From: Flaccisagitta enflata
Lineage: Eukaryota > Chaetognatha > Sagittoidea > Aphragmophora
DNA: 64,000 nucleotides
Assembly (NCBI GenBank): GCA_965153355.1
Contig: OZ231127.1
Location: forward strand, 62,992,001 to 63,056,000
Direction: 5' to 3'
Shown: positions 22,396 to 34,750 of the stretch, piece by piece
How the letters are laid out: every line of letters begins with the position of its first letter
How positions within the stretch are numbered: position 1 is the stretch's first letter
Made by a program: the position numbers and the translations under genes
Notes under the pieces: generated by a model
The model's database searches: none
Seen by the model: only the letters and a program-made list of their open reading frames with translations
What the model was told of the DNA's origin: nothing

Positions 22396-22486
22396 TAGGG
22401 GTTTTCGCAAAGGACTCATTATCTAGATATTATCTGGATATTCCCTACGTAATATCTCGATAACTTTCCCAATGCGAAAACCCCTA
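22396..22486. mobile_element. 91-bp miniature inverted-repeat element
   Basis: TAGGGGTTTTCGCA at the left and TGCGAAAACCCCTA at the right are perfect 14-bp inverted repeats. The target duplication is unclear. Outside it lie GCCGCGGGTAAACGAC and TTTTTAGTCGACTCAGCC, which resemble HLE hairpin ends. Confidence 0.65.
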
Positions 22487-23132
22487 ATAAAAGTTACTTT
22501 TTAGTCGACTCAGCCGACTTGACGGATCCCTCGGGCCGTCTGTATATTAGTCCATCTGTCCGTCGGTACATTTCATTTCAATACGTAAGCCAAATTGATC
22601 CATCGTCGACGGTAGTTGTCCTACGACTGATTAGAGATCATTATCGCAACCTTAATCGGGTAAAGTGGATTTAAACAAAGGGCGTGTTTCTAGTGAGCGC
22701 CAAAAACGCGATTGTTCCCGTGAAACGCGATAACAGTGTGAACACATATTCAAGAATTTCAACCGTCCCACGAGGAAATGAGCGAGCAACCGAGTGGCCC
22801 GTTCAAAACGCGATCGTCTTTGACTAGAAACGCCCCCAAACTCCATAATGACCGTCGTACAAAGAAAAGCTTAACAGTGTACTTGTTCGTTGATCTAAAA
22901 GTAGTTTTCTCTCCCATATACAACCAGAAACACACTCAAATACGTCCCCTTCTCCCATTCCAAATAATCCGCTGGAAAACGCGCAGGAAAAAAAAAACCC
23001 AACAACAACACAAAACACGGCGCCCGAAATGACACAAAATCTCTTGCATTTTTTGTCTATCATTCTTGAGCGGTGATATCAGGATTATGAGGCGGAGGCT
23101 CTGGTGGGTCAAGGAGGGGTTTACATGTGGAC
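22487..23132. other. no feature recognised
   Basis: An A-rich run near 22,987-22,998 and short open frames. No supported gene. Confidence 0.35.
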
Positions 23133-23193
23133 AGGCAGAAATTTCTGCCTGCGTGCTACAGGACATCGGTTCTTCACGGCCGCTGCCTAGAAA
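23133..23193. mobile_element. FB right-end fragment with an 18-bp palindrome
   Basis: AGGCAGAAATTTCTGCCT (23,133-23,150) is a perfect palindrome. It is followed by GTGCTACAGGACATCGG and CGGCCGCTGCCTAGAAA, a diverged FB right terminus. Confidence 0.5.
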
Positions 23194-23199
23194 GCTAAA

Positions 23200-23641
23200 T
23201 AGTCGCAAAAGCGTTAGATGGTCAGCGGTGCCCGTGCCCTACCTGAGTAGGTTGTGATTGAATTGATGGAGGGAGCAGGGCAGCAGCCACGAAATAATCA
23301 ATGACCTATGCTTTCACACATATGAGTAATTTTTTCCTCCTCCTCCAAGAAGCTGGGGGGATGTCTAAATTTGACAGAAATTGGCAAAATTTGACAGAAT
23401 TTTGCAGAGTTTTACAGAATATGGCAAAATTTGCCATAATTTGGCATAATTTGGCAAAATTCGGCAGAATTTGGTAGAATTCGGTAATATTTGGGCCTCA
23501 AGACGGGTATTTGGGCCTCAAGGCTGGGATATGGGGGGGGGGGGTAGGTACATAGGAGAAGGAGAAGGAGGAGAAGGAGGAAAAAAACCCATAAGTGTGA
23601 AAGCATAGATCATCGACCCCGTCGAGGCCGCTGCCCAAAAA
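23200..23641. mobile_element. FB fold-back element
   Basis: It begins TAGTCGCAAAAGCGTTAGAT and ends GAGGCCGCTGCCCAAAAA. The arms pair GACCTATGCTTTCACACATA with TAAGTGTGAAAGCATAGATC. The loop holds a TTGGCAGAAT-type 10-bp array (23,365-23,490) instead of the 20-bp units of other copies. Confidence 0.75.
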
Positions 23642-24346
<705 letters not shown>

Positions 24347-25153
24347 CGCGCGCACAAACTAACCCATGTAATCTTAAGCAATTCAATCGTTTCTGCATTC
24401 GTCATGACATTCATTGCACATCGTCATCGTTCAAATTCCAGCGAATAACACAGATTCATTTAAACAGATTCTGCTTTACTCTTGCGTGGCGCTGGAATGC
24501 ATGTCCGTATAAAAGCCGTCGAAGAATCTTTCACGCTTCGAAGAGAATATATGTGCGGGGGAAATTATGTCGCTGAAATTGGGGCGTTAGAATAATTTAA
24601 CGCCAACGCGTTGAAGCGCGGCCGTGAGAATATCATCACTAGAAAACGTCGCACTCGTCTTTAGAAAGCTTGCTTTTCTTTTTCTCTTTTTCTTTGCTAT
24701 CGTATTTTCTCGCCATTTTCTCATTTTCTTTTTCTGTTTCTTTTTTTGATCTTTTACTTCATACTTTTTCATTCCTTGTTCTTGTATGATAGTGCAGATT
24801 TATTAGATCATGGAACTAATTCTAATTCTAACAATTTTCTCCCGTTGTCAATTCTACATTTTTGTCCGTCAGACCATCCGTCTGTCCGTTGGTCCGTACT
24901 GATCAAGTCGAAAAGTGTAAGATCGCACATCTCCGCCCCTGCCCCCCCCTCTATCAGTCCATCTGTCTGTCGCAATATGTAAAATCGCGCATTTCTGCCC
25001 CTCTACCCTCCGTCTGCCCATCCGTTTTCTCATCCGCGCATACTTGTCTCAGTCTGTTGGTCTCTGTATTGTTCATCAATAGAATCCTTGTACTCTGAGA
25101 GGATGCTTCACCTCGAGTTTCCGTAGCTATTAACGTCACGCCCTGATCTCTCT
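24347..25153. other. no feature recognised apart from an HLE-C-like remnant
   Basis: At 24,875-24,925 TCTGTCCGTTGGTCCGTACT and GATCAAGTCGAAAAGTGTAA resemble the interior of the HLE-C copy at 35,850. No other supported feature. Confidence 0.35.

Positions 25154-25235
<82 letters not shown>
25154..25235. repeat. (CT)n microsatellite
   Basis: An 82-bp CT tract. Confidence 0.98.
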
Positions 25236-25237
<2 letters not shown>

Positions 25238-25604
25238 AATGGGAAACATGCACGAGCGGTCGTGCATTTTCAATTCCCACAAACAGCTGATGTCAAGAAT
25301 TTGAATTTTCAAACGCGCCCATGACCGTATTTATACTCTCTATGTGTGTGGTATGTCCGTCCGCTGTGGTAGTATAGTATGAGTAAATAATGTAAGTTGG
25401 TAAAATGTAATTGAGTAGAAAAAGTTGAATCAAGTTGTTATGATGTAGTATTGTAGTTTAAATCAATTTTGCACGCTCAAAATTAAATAACAATCATGAC
25501 ATGGTTGCCTTTTAGTCACGAAGAGAGCTGAGGTGATCGATTGTTGGCCCCTTGAAGCTAATTTTAGAAGTCCAGAGATGTGAGATTCGCAATATTTTCT
25601 AGGT

Positions 25605-25694
25605 CATTAAAAACGAATTTTTGTCATGGTAGTCACACAAATTTGTACTAAGACAAATGTGTGTGACTTCCATGACAAAAGTTTGTTTTTAATG
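25605..25694. repeat. 90-bp inverted repeat with about 40-bp arms
   Basis: CATTAAAAACGAATTTTTGT at the left is answered by ACAAAAGTTTGTTTTTAATG at the right. The inner arms GTAGTCACACAAATTT and AAATGTGTGTGACTTC also pair with few mismatches. Possibly a tiny MITE or a hairpin. Confidence 0.8.
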
Positions 25695-25845
25695 TCATTT
25701 TAACCACACTTGCAATCACTGTGAAAGAATTTTCGGAAAAAATTTCTAAGACGATACAGATCTTTTGTTTCTTTCGGGTTTCCCCGCTTGGGCGAAGCTT
25801 TAATTCAAGTAGATTCGGGTTGAAATGTATAAGACCCAGCCCTCA

Positions 25846-25936
25846 CCTAGCCCTAACGCTAGCCCTAACCCTAACCCTAACCCTAAAACCACCCCCGACC
25901 CCAACCTTAACCCTAACCCTACCCCTAACCCTAAAT
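25846..25936. repeat. interstitial telomere-like CCCTAA block
   Basis: CCCTAA units, some perfect in tandem and some degenerate (CCCCGACCCCAACCTTAACC), over about 90 bp. They read CCCTAA on the plus strand (TTAGGG on the minus). TTAGGG is the telomere repeat of vertebrates and many invertebrate lineages; most insects use TTAGG. Confidence 0.75.
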
Positions 25937-26303
25937 AAAAAAAACGCTTAGAAAGTCAGTAAAACAAAAGACATCACCGAATTGGAAAACAGTACCGAAT
26001 TTTCTTGTTCATTTTAGTTCCGTACAATTGTAATCAAACGACGTGAAGACTGACAGCCAGTGCCAATTGACGGACCTACTGAGTTTGGCCCTTTTTTCAG
26101 TGTACGCATCTCAAAAATACGGAGCGTTTATTGACGCATCGTTTCGTCCCGGGGGGTAACTTGTTGAAGTTATGGCTTTCAACATCGTTAGAAACGATTC
26201 TCGACTAAAGATTTTCCATCTTCCCGTCGTGATGGCGAAGGGAGAATATTTTGAAAATAGAAGATGTTTTGAAGTTGGGGGCATCAAAGAAAGATGAGAA
26301 AGG

Positions 26304-26305
<2 letters not shown>

Positions 26306-26362
<57 letters not shown>
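26306..26362. repeat. (GA)n microsatellite
   Basis: A GA tract followed by GACAG-rich sequence to about 26,530. Confidence 0.97.
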
Positions 26363-26366
<4 letters not shown>

Positions 26367-26889
26367 AGAGAGAGTCAGTGACAGAAAGAGACAGTGACAG
26401 AAAGAGATAAGAAAAAGAGATAAAGACAGCATGAGACATTGACAGCGACTGAGAGACAGAGATCGAGAAAAAGAGAGGAAAATAGACGCGAAAACAGAGA
26501 GACGAACCAACTAGAACTAGACAGACAGATCGGAAGAATCAAAGACATGGTGATCGGCTGAGAGTGCGACATAGTGGCAAATTAGAACAAGAAATGATGA
26601 GAGACTGAGAGCCCAAGGGTGGGTATGAGGCAGAAGGGCAATGATGTTGAGGGGAAAATGGAGAAATGGATAGATTGACTTTTTACCCAGTAGCTCTCGT
26701 TTGAAAGGTGACGCCGACAGATTTCTTTCCACTTATTTGAGAAAGAAAAAAAGAATCATGCGACTTTCCTCTTTTTTTTCTCATCTTAGACTTAAAAATC
26801 TTTTGAGTCCAAATTCGTCTGAGTTGAGAAGTGGAACGGACGAGAATATGCAAATGACTACTCTGAAGCTGAGGGGAGGAAAGTAAGAG

Positions 26890-27013
<124 letters not shown>

Positions 27014-27474
27014 GCAAATGGTCAGCGGTCTCTTTTCCCGGTGCAATGCAACTGATAGAGGTGGATGCTGCAGAATGCAATGTCTCGATTTCTCATTATG
27101 AGTGTGTCAGAATAGCACTTAAAAAGCGAATTTGTCTTTCTGAAAATGAGCAGCTGAATATCAAGAAATTCATGCCAATCCTAAGGCATACTGGAATTCA
27201 TATGCCGCCGCTGTTTTTCTATTTGATTTTACCATCATAACAGTCTCTTAAGCTTAATCATAAGGAAACTACATGCTTAAACATTGAAAACTGATGAAAA
27301 ATCGAGGAAGGGAGTTGTTGTCTTTTGGTTCCCTTCATTAGAAATTGTTTTTGCCTTTCCGCTTAAGCTTAAGAAAACAAGGCCAACACCTATAAGTCGC
27401 GTGCAGGACAAAAACAACTGAACTGACCTGACTCCTTATTGTATCTTTTTATCGAAAATCAGACTTGAACGCAA

Positions 27475-28150
27475 CCCAAAACAGACCCAAACCAGACTCA
27501 AACCAGACTCAAACCAGACTCAAACCAGACTCATACCAGAGTCAAACCAGACTCAAACAAGAATTAAACCAGAACAAAACCAGACCTAAATCAGACATAA
27601 ACCAGACATAAACCAGACATAAACCAGATTTAAGCCAGACTGAAACCAGACTCAATCCAGACTCAAACCAGACTCAAACCAGACTCAAACCAGACTCAAA
27701 CCAGACTCAAACCAGACTCAAACCAGACTCAAACCAGACTCAAACCAGACTCAAACCAGACTCAAACCAGACTTAAACCAGACTTAAACCAGGCTCAAAC
27801 CAGGCTCAAACCAGGCTAAAACCAGAATCAAACCAGACTCAAACCAGACTCAAACCAGACTCAAACCAGACTCAAACCAGACTCAAACCAGACTCAAACC
27901 AGACTCAAACCAGACTCAAACCAGACTCAAACCAGAATTAAACCAAAACCAGACCAAAACCAGACCTAAATCAGACCTAAATCAAACATAAACCAGACAT
28001 ACACCAGACCTAAACCAGACCTAACCCAGACCTAAACCAGGCATAAATCAGACATGAACCAGTCTTAAACCAGACTTAAACCAGACATAAACCAGACTTA
28101 AACCAGACTTAAACCAGACTTAAACCAGACTTAAACCAGACTTAAACCAG
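27475..28150. repeat. 11-bp minisatellite ACCAGACTCAA
   Basis: About 60 units with CTCAA, CTTAA, CATAA and CCTAA variants in blocks. Confidence 0.97.
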
Positions 28151-28164
28151 ACTTCTCTTTAATA

Positions 28165-28460
28165 TCATTTTAACAAGCAGACATAAACCAGCAGACTTGA
28201 ACCATTAGACCAGCAGACTCAAACCATTAGATTTAAACCAGCAGACTTAAACCACCAGACTTGAACCAGCAGGTTTAAACCAGCAGACTTTAACCAGCAG
28301 ACTTAACCCATTAGATTTAAACTAGCAGACTTAAACCAGCAGATTTAAACCAGCAGATTTAAACCAGCAGACTTTAACCATCAGATTTTACCCAGCAGAC
28401 TTTAACCAGCAGACTTTAACCAGCAGACTTTAACCAGCAGACTTTAACCAGCAGACTTAA
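28165..28460. repeat. 14-bp minisatellite CAGCAGACTTTAAC
   Basis: About 20 units. It looks derived from the adjacent 11-bp array by gaining CAG. Confidence 0.9.
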
Positions 28461-28461
28461 A

Positions 28462-29300
28462 CAAAAAATGACCAAAAATGACCAAAAATGACCAAAAATG
28501 ACCAAAAATGACCAAAAATGACCAAAAATGACCAAAAATGACCAAAAATGACCAAAAATGACCAAAAATGACCAAAAATGACCAAAAATGACCAAAAATG
28601 ACCAAAATGACCAAAAATGACCAAAAATGACCAAAAATGACCAAAAATGACCAAAAATGATCAAAAATGATCAAAAATGACCAAAAATGACCAAAAATGA
28701 CCAAAAATGACCAAAAATGACCAAAAATGACCAAAAATGACCAAAAATGACCAAAAATGACCAAAAATGACCAAAATGACCAAAAATGACCAAAAATGAC
28801 CAAAAATGACCAAAATGACCAAAAAGACCAAAAATGACCAAAAATGACCAAAAATGACCAAAAATGACCAAAAATGACCAAAAATGACCAAAAATGACCA
28901 AAAATGACCAAAATGACAAAAATGACCAAAAATGACCAAAATGACCAAAAATGACCAAAAATGACCAAAAATGACCAAAATGACCAAAATGACCAAAATG
29001 ACCTAAAAAGACCAAAAATGATAAAAAATGATAAAAAATGATCAAAATGACCAAAAATGACCAAAAATGACCAAATGATCAAAATGACCAAAATGACCAG
29101 AAATGACCAAAATAACCAAAAATGACCAAAAATGACAAAAAATGACCAAAAATGACCAAAAATGGCAAAATACGACCAAAAATGGCAAAAAATGACCAAA
29201 AATGACCAAAGTGACCAAAGTGACCAAAATAACCAAAAATGACCAAAAATAACCAAAAATGACTAAAAGCAACCAATAATTCCCAAAAACAACAAAAAAA
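28462..29300. repeat. 10-bp minisatellite TGACCAAAAA (phased A5 tracts)
   Basis: More than 80 units, with an A4-A5 run about every 10 bp. Occasional 9-bp units (TGACCAAAA) shift the phase. The minus strand is open for 270 codons only because the 10-mer lacks stops. Confidence 0.98.
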
Positions 29301-29440
29301 TGACTCAAAATAACTCCAGACGACCCAAAAAGACAAAAAAAAGCAAAGTGTTACGGACCGACGGACGGACGGACGGACGGACGGACCGACCGACCGACAG
29401 ACGGAGCGGGTTGTAGAGTCGCGTGCACGCGACTAAAAAA

Positions 29441-30558
29441 AATTAAAAGATTAACTTTTTTTTCAAAATTATTGAAAGATGCAGGGTAATACCTCTCCAT
29501 GTGCAGCCCTTCCTGTTGCAGCCACTGCTCTAAAAACAAAACCCAATAAACGTTGTCGGCGAAAGAAAGTGTGTGAAAACGGAATAAATGGGGGAAAAGA
29601 ACGGGGTACAACGATTGGTCCAAGTTCTGCCGCCTTACTGAAATTGTGGTCGGGATTAAACACGATGGAGAGCTCAAAAGGCTGTTATCCTTAACAGGCT
29701 TAACTTCGTATGGAATAGTAATGTTGTCAAACTTTCATACACTTGCATTAACTCCATGGGAACAAGCAATCTTAATGCAGACCATAATTCTTACCTAGGT
29801 ACCTAGGAGAAAAGTGAACGTTCACTTGAGCAATAAGTGCGTTTATGCTATAAGTATCAGCCAAGTGAGGTGCTTGTTTTTGTCTTTGTACCATTTTAAA
29901 CTTGAGCGTTGAAGAACGATAGAGGGATCAAAGGACATCTAAGCCCCATCTAAGCCTCAAACTATCCGAGCCTCCTCTAGCGATTGGTGGACGCAACTAG
30001 ACAAAAACGGGAAAAAAAAATTAGTCTCGTTTGTGAACGCTCTGGAGAAAACAAAGTGGCAGAAGAAGTGACAAAAAGAAAATGAATTGACTCGTTGATA
30101 TTCATGGTCTCTCATGCAATTAGATTAGGTATTTGTGCTGAAGTGTGTTGACAGTTGACACGCATGGCACATCTGTGAGAATAATAGAGAAGAAAACTTA
30201 AGATTGCTATTTCAGAAAATACCAATTGTGCCTCAAAACCTGCATGCACGTATGGAAAACATCTAACGCAGAAGTATTTACTGACTAGTGTTATTAAGCC
30301 TTTCTGAACGTAAATTGTAATTTATTCTATTTGATTTTTTTTCAGATTGCATGTATGCAGACTGCATAATTTAGCCCCTATGTGTTTCTAACAAAAAAAT
30401 GGATGTATCGGGATTTTCATCTGAAAGCAATCGATTTTGAATGAACAGAAGTGTCTCGAAATGTAACCAAGTTTCCATCCCATGTCATGCACATCAATTG
30501 TCAAACAATTTCAGTAAGAACAACAAAATGAAAAAAAAAAGAAAAAATGAAAAAAAAA
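29441..30558. other. no feature recognised
   Basis: Mostly single-copy-looking sequence with short open frames of unknown origin. No supported gene. Confidence 0.35.
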
Positions 30559-30829
30559 GTAACACGGGGTCGTATCGTTGCGGACGGGTAGGCTGGGGCA
30601 ATCAACCCCCAGCTTAATCCCAACCACTTCTGCCACACACTCACACACCCACAAACACACACAATAACAACTGCAGTATCATAAATAAGCGTTTTTCGCA
30701 TTTTCAACTCGAGCGTGACGGACGGACGGACCGTTGGATGGACCAACGGTCGGACGGACCAACAGACGGACAGACCAACCGACGGACGGACAAAGCCTCT
30801 TATAGAGTTGCGCGTCCGCAACTAAAAAG
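30559..30829 (+). mobile_element. HLE-C copy (about 270 bp)
   Basis: ACACGGGGTCGTATCGTTGC, GGACGGGTAGGCTGGGGCAA, an ACGG-type tract at 30,717-30,790, AAAGCCTCTTATAGAGTTGC and GCGTCCGCAACTAAAAA. Confidence 0.68.
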
Positions 30830-31012
30830 ATGATAAAAAAGAATAAAGACGAGGGTAAGGGGCTAAAAAAGAAGAAGAAAAAAGTGTGAGACGGGAGGAC
30901 AATAGATTTTTCTCACAACTTTTTAAGATGTGGTTATCTCTTCCAAGTTTTTATGACGCCATTTTGAATATGTCCGGCCATGAGTGGCATAAAGAAGGAA
31001 GAAAGAGAAAAG

Positions 31013-31116
<104 letters not shown>

Positions 31117-31155
31117 CAGGGAGATAGATAGACAGAGACAGATAGACATGAAGAT

Positions 31156-31494
31156 TGGGGGGGTCGGTATCAACCTACTTTGGAAATGCCAATCGGACAT
31201 ATCACCAGACTATGCGCAATCACAAAACAACCTGAGAACTAGAAGGAAAAGTTCGTGAGATCTTATCATTTATAGTCGTGCCAACCCTACCTTTCCCATA
31301 GTAAAATATAGGAGCTTCTTCTTCCTCTTCCTTCTCCCTATTCATTACAATGTAAATAAGGGGTGTGGCACGACTGTAAATGATATGGTGTGACTCCTTT
31401 TTCCTTTCACATGTGTTTATATATCGTTTTTGTGCACACTTTGGTCATATGTCCGACTGGCATTTCCAAAGTTCGTTGTTACCGACCCCCCCCA
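31156..31494. mobile_element. MITE with about 45-bp inverted ends and perfect 8-bp target duplication
   Basis: ATGAAGAT flanks both sides (31,148-31,155 and 31,495-31,502). The ends TGGGGGGGTCGG and CCGACCCCCCCCA continue inward as CTTTGGAAATGCCA against TGGCATTTCCAAAG. The 8-bp duplication suggests hAT or a relative. A second small MITE is nested inside. Confidence 0.8.
31273..31376. mobile_element. nested 104-bp TA-flanked MITE
   Basis: TA|TAGTCGTGCCA at the left and TGGCACGACTG|TA at the right form inverted ends (one mismatch at the first base). It lies within the element at 31,156-31,494. Confidence 0.6.
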
Positions 31495-31658
31495 ATGAAG
31501 ATAGACAGACAGACGGAGTGAAAGACAACGAGACAGGCAAAAAGAATGACACACAAAACCTGACTAAAGGGAGTGAAGATAAATAAAATAAAGATAAGAA
31601 AAGAAAACGAAAAAAAGGATAAGGAAAAGAGAGCCACCGAGGGACCGAGGTGGAGCCC

Positions 31659-32189
31659 TTGGGCGCTTCACATAGCAAAAGTTTGGAATTCCTTCTTGTC
31701 CTGCTTACCCAAGACGGAGGGACTAATTTCAAGGCCCTGACCGTTTTTCTTTTTCCAAAAATAGTCCATCTTCCGTTTTTTTTAGCAGCCTTCTTTTATG
31801 TCCTAATTTGCATAATGCTGTAGGAGATACTGTCAGGCTTCAGTTCGCTCGAAACACCATAAACATCTTTCTGTATGTCATCTAGGCCGTTCATCTGTGT
31901 AGCAGGCAACACCGACAACATTTATGTCTTTGTTTTGTGGGTGATTTTTGTTTAATAGGAGATTTTTAATGACAATTGTTAGTCTCTTTAGCAAAGAAAG
32001 AGCATGGCGAAATAAGCTTCCCCATTGATCTCTGAGGGAAACTTTGAGAGCTAAAAAAAAAACAAAAAAAAACAGAAGATAAATGAATTTTGAGAAAAGG
32101 AGAACGGTCATCTTCATGATTTCTTTCACTCCATATTGGGTTAGCGGGACGAAGGGATACATTGAAAACACGTTATTTGAAGCGGCCAA
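31659..32189 (+). mobile_element. M9 element (531 bp), perfect 9-bp target duplication
   Basis: GTGGAGCCC flanks both sides (31,650-31,658 and 32,190-32,198). The ends TTGGGCGCTTCACATAGC and GTTATTTGAAGCGGCCAA are inverted repeats. It shares landmarks with 41,164 and 20,453, including CCGTTTTTTTTAGCAG and TAATTTGCATAATGC. A 9-bp duplication is typical of Mutator-like elements and seen in some Merlin elements; no transposase is encoded. Confidence 0.8.
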
Positions 32190-32198
32190 GTGGAGCCC

Positions 32199-32698
<500 letters not shown>

Positions 32699-33609
32699 AC
32701 CGTGTCGGGGCATGAAGGTTAGAGAGGGAAAAGAGGAAAGAAAGGAGGAAATCACAAAAAAAAAAAAAAAAAAAAAAAAAACACATACTTAGGACCAAAG
32801 GATAGACAAAAAGAAAGAAAATGCTCTATTTGATTTCCAACCTGTTTTAGGCTTTAGGCAACACTTTTGAACGAGACACGAAATAAAACGCAGTTGCAAC
32901 TTGGGCAAAAGCTAATTAGAATTTGGAGAATGTGGAAATGTAAGACGGAGAGAATAGGTCTGTTTTTTCATTTTCGTAATGAATCGATGATGTCGAAAAG
33001 CCGACCAGATGACTGAATAAGCCGCCTTTCCTCAACGAAATTGGTTTTAAATAACAAATCAAATCACTGAGGCATGGACTTACAAAATGACATACTGACA
33101 TGCAAACAGTTTCCATTATGTTCAAACAGATGGAACTCTGGATTAAAAAAAAAAAAAGACTATTGCCGACGGAAAACAAGTAGTGATTAACTGTGAATTG
33201 TTAATGGCGCATATAAGTCTTCGTCTTCCAGTTTTTTTTTTTTTTTTTTTTTGTATAATTTTGTTTTGTTTTCTAAACTCTTTTTCATCCTTTTTCTTAC
33301 TTGAAGCTCGGGAATATTCCATTGATCGAAGTTAGTACTGTTAAAACAAAGCAACGAACTGTACATTGATAACTTTGGGTGGAAAACGGAGGCAAAGATA
33401 GGAAGAAAGAAGTTGGATGAATAAGAATAAAGACGAGAGGACATTCAAAATTCTATGCACGGTTGCTTAATAAAAAGAGAGAGGAGGACAAGAAAAGGAG
33501 ATTCTGCTAGGAAAGAATGAGTGAGAGGAAGAAGATGGAAGGAAGACAGAAAGCTGGGTAAGAATGGAAGAAAAGAAGAAAAGATGGAGAGAAAATAAGA
33601 GAGAAATAT
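32699..33609. other. no gene; A-run near 32,755-32,780 and T-run near 33,231-33,252
   Basis: Homopolymer runs are the only patterns I can support. Confidence 0.4.
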
Positions 33610-33960
33610 AGCGCGAACGATGTAAACCATAAAAAAAGAAAAAGAAAAGAAAAAAAAAAAAAAAAAAAAAAGGAAAAAGAGGAAAAAGAAAAAAAGAAAG
33701 AAAAATACTTAGGCAAGCTACCAAAAAGTAGCTTGTAGAGTTTCGCGTCTGCGACCTAAAACTGAAAGAAAGACAGAAAAAAAAAACGAAAGAAAGAAAG
33801 AAAGAAAGAAAGAAAGAGAGAAAGAAAGAAAGAGAGGAAGAAAGAAAGAAAGAAAGAAACTTTTTCGGCGTTTTTGAGCTTTTTGAGCATACTGCTCCTG
33901 CCCAAATGCTCTTGTGACCTTCTCCAGCACTGCTCCTACCCACCTGCTTGAGATGTACTC
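33610..33960. repeat. GAAA-rich tract enclosing a degenerate HLE fragment
   Basis: GAAA/GGAAAAA tracts at 33,628-33,705 and 33,765-33,860 surround GTAGCTTGTAGAGTTTCGCG and TCTGCGACCTAAAAC (HLE hairpin end). CACTGCTCCTACCCACCTGC at the right resembles the minus-strand left part of an HLE copy. Confidence 0.5.
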
Positions 33961-34628
33961 GTCTACTTTTAATGAGATGTTATCCAGTGATTTTTTCATG
34001 AGGGGACGTCAGTAGATATGGCTAATTACTCTTAATTCAACTTTAATTGGCCCTTTCATTTTTGTTTTCACTCAAATCATCATTTTCCTCCCTTAGAAAT
34101 GCGAAATTTGGATTGAAATTCAGGCCATAGCTTCCAGACAACATCTACTACTATCACCTAGAACTATATAAAATTTGATAGTCATTAAGATGCATACGCT
34201 TATGCAAATAAGTCCATTAGACTAATTTGCATGAGAAAAGACAACCTTTAAAGTCATTCTGCAGTGAGCTGCGGGGAGAAAATCAATGAGGTAAACGGCG
34301 TTCAATCAAAACTTCAATTCTGTTTTTTTTTTTTTAAATTACAGTAATGCACCGCAATGTTGAGGTTTCAGTTGCAAAAAAAAAAATAAATAAATAATTC
34401 CGTCAAATCAATCCCACTACTAATCTCTATCAATGGCCGTTTTGAATAAAAGAATGAATGTATGAATGAACAACTGAATGAAAAAGTAAGTGGGAAGGCA
34501 TGAGAGGTAACAGGAATTCAGAGAGACATGGGATTCGTCTGTTTTGCACGAATTAAACTATCGCGTCGGCTCCGTTTTGGGACCCACTCCGCCTCGGCGC
34601 CGTTTCCGTCCTCGAGCCGGCGCCGTTT
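33961..34628. other. no feature recognised
   Basis: AT-rich, with one GC-rich segment starting near 34,560. No supported gene. Confidence 0.35.
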
Positions 34629-34750
34629 CCAGGCCACGCCGGTCTTGAGTTGGCTCCGACTCTGTCTCTTTCCTGGGCCCGTCTCGATGTTTATTCCAGG
34701 CCATGCCGGTCTTGAGTTGGCTTCGATTTTGTCTCTTCACAGGGCCCGTT
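34629..34750. repeat. two tandem copies of a GC-rich unit of about 60-70 bp
   Basis: CAGGCCACGCCGGTCTTGAG and CAGGCCATGCCGGTCTTGAG each begin a unit ending in GGGCCCGT(C/T)T. An open frame crosses both copies but has no recognisable family. Confidence 0.6.

Larger units (their letters stand above)
27377..29440 (+). mobile_element. HLE-B, 2.06-kb copy filled by three minisatellites
   Basis: The left end ACAAGGCCAACACCTATAAG and the GTCGCGTGC motif lead into an 11-bp array (27,475-28,150), a 14-bp array (28,165-28,460) and a 10-bp array (28,462-29,300). A GACGG/GACC tract (29,355-29,400), GCGGGTTGTAG and the 18-bp palindrome AGTCGCGTGCACGCGACT (29,417-29,434) with an A run follow. Both termini are the same as in the copy at 13,704-16,036, while the internal arrays are unrelated. 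Confidence 0.78.

Noticed and set aside
28444-29256. 270-codon minus-strand open frame of FGHFWSFLVI repeats, looking like a hydrophobic membrane protein
   Set aside because: It is the translation of the TGACCAAAAA 10-bp array; period 10 read in threes gives a 10-residue repeat, and overlapping frames give the same peptide.
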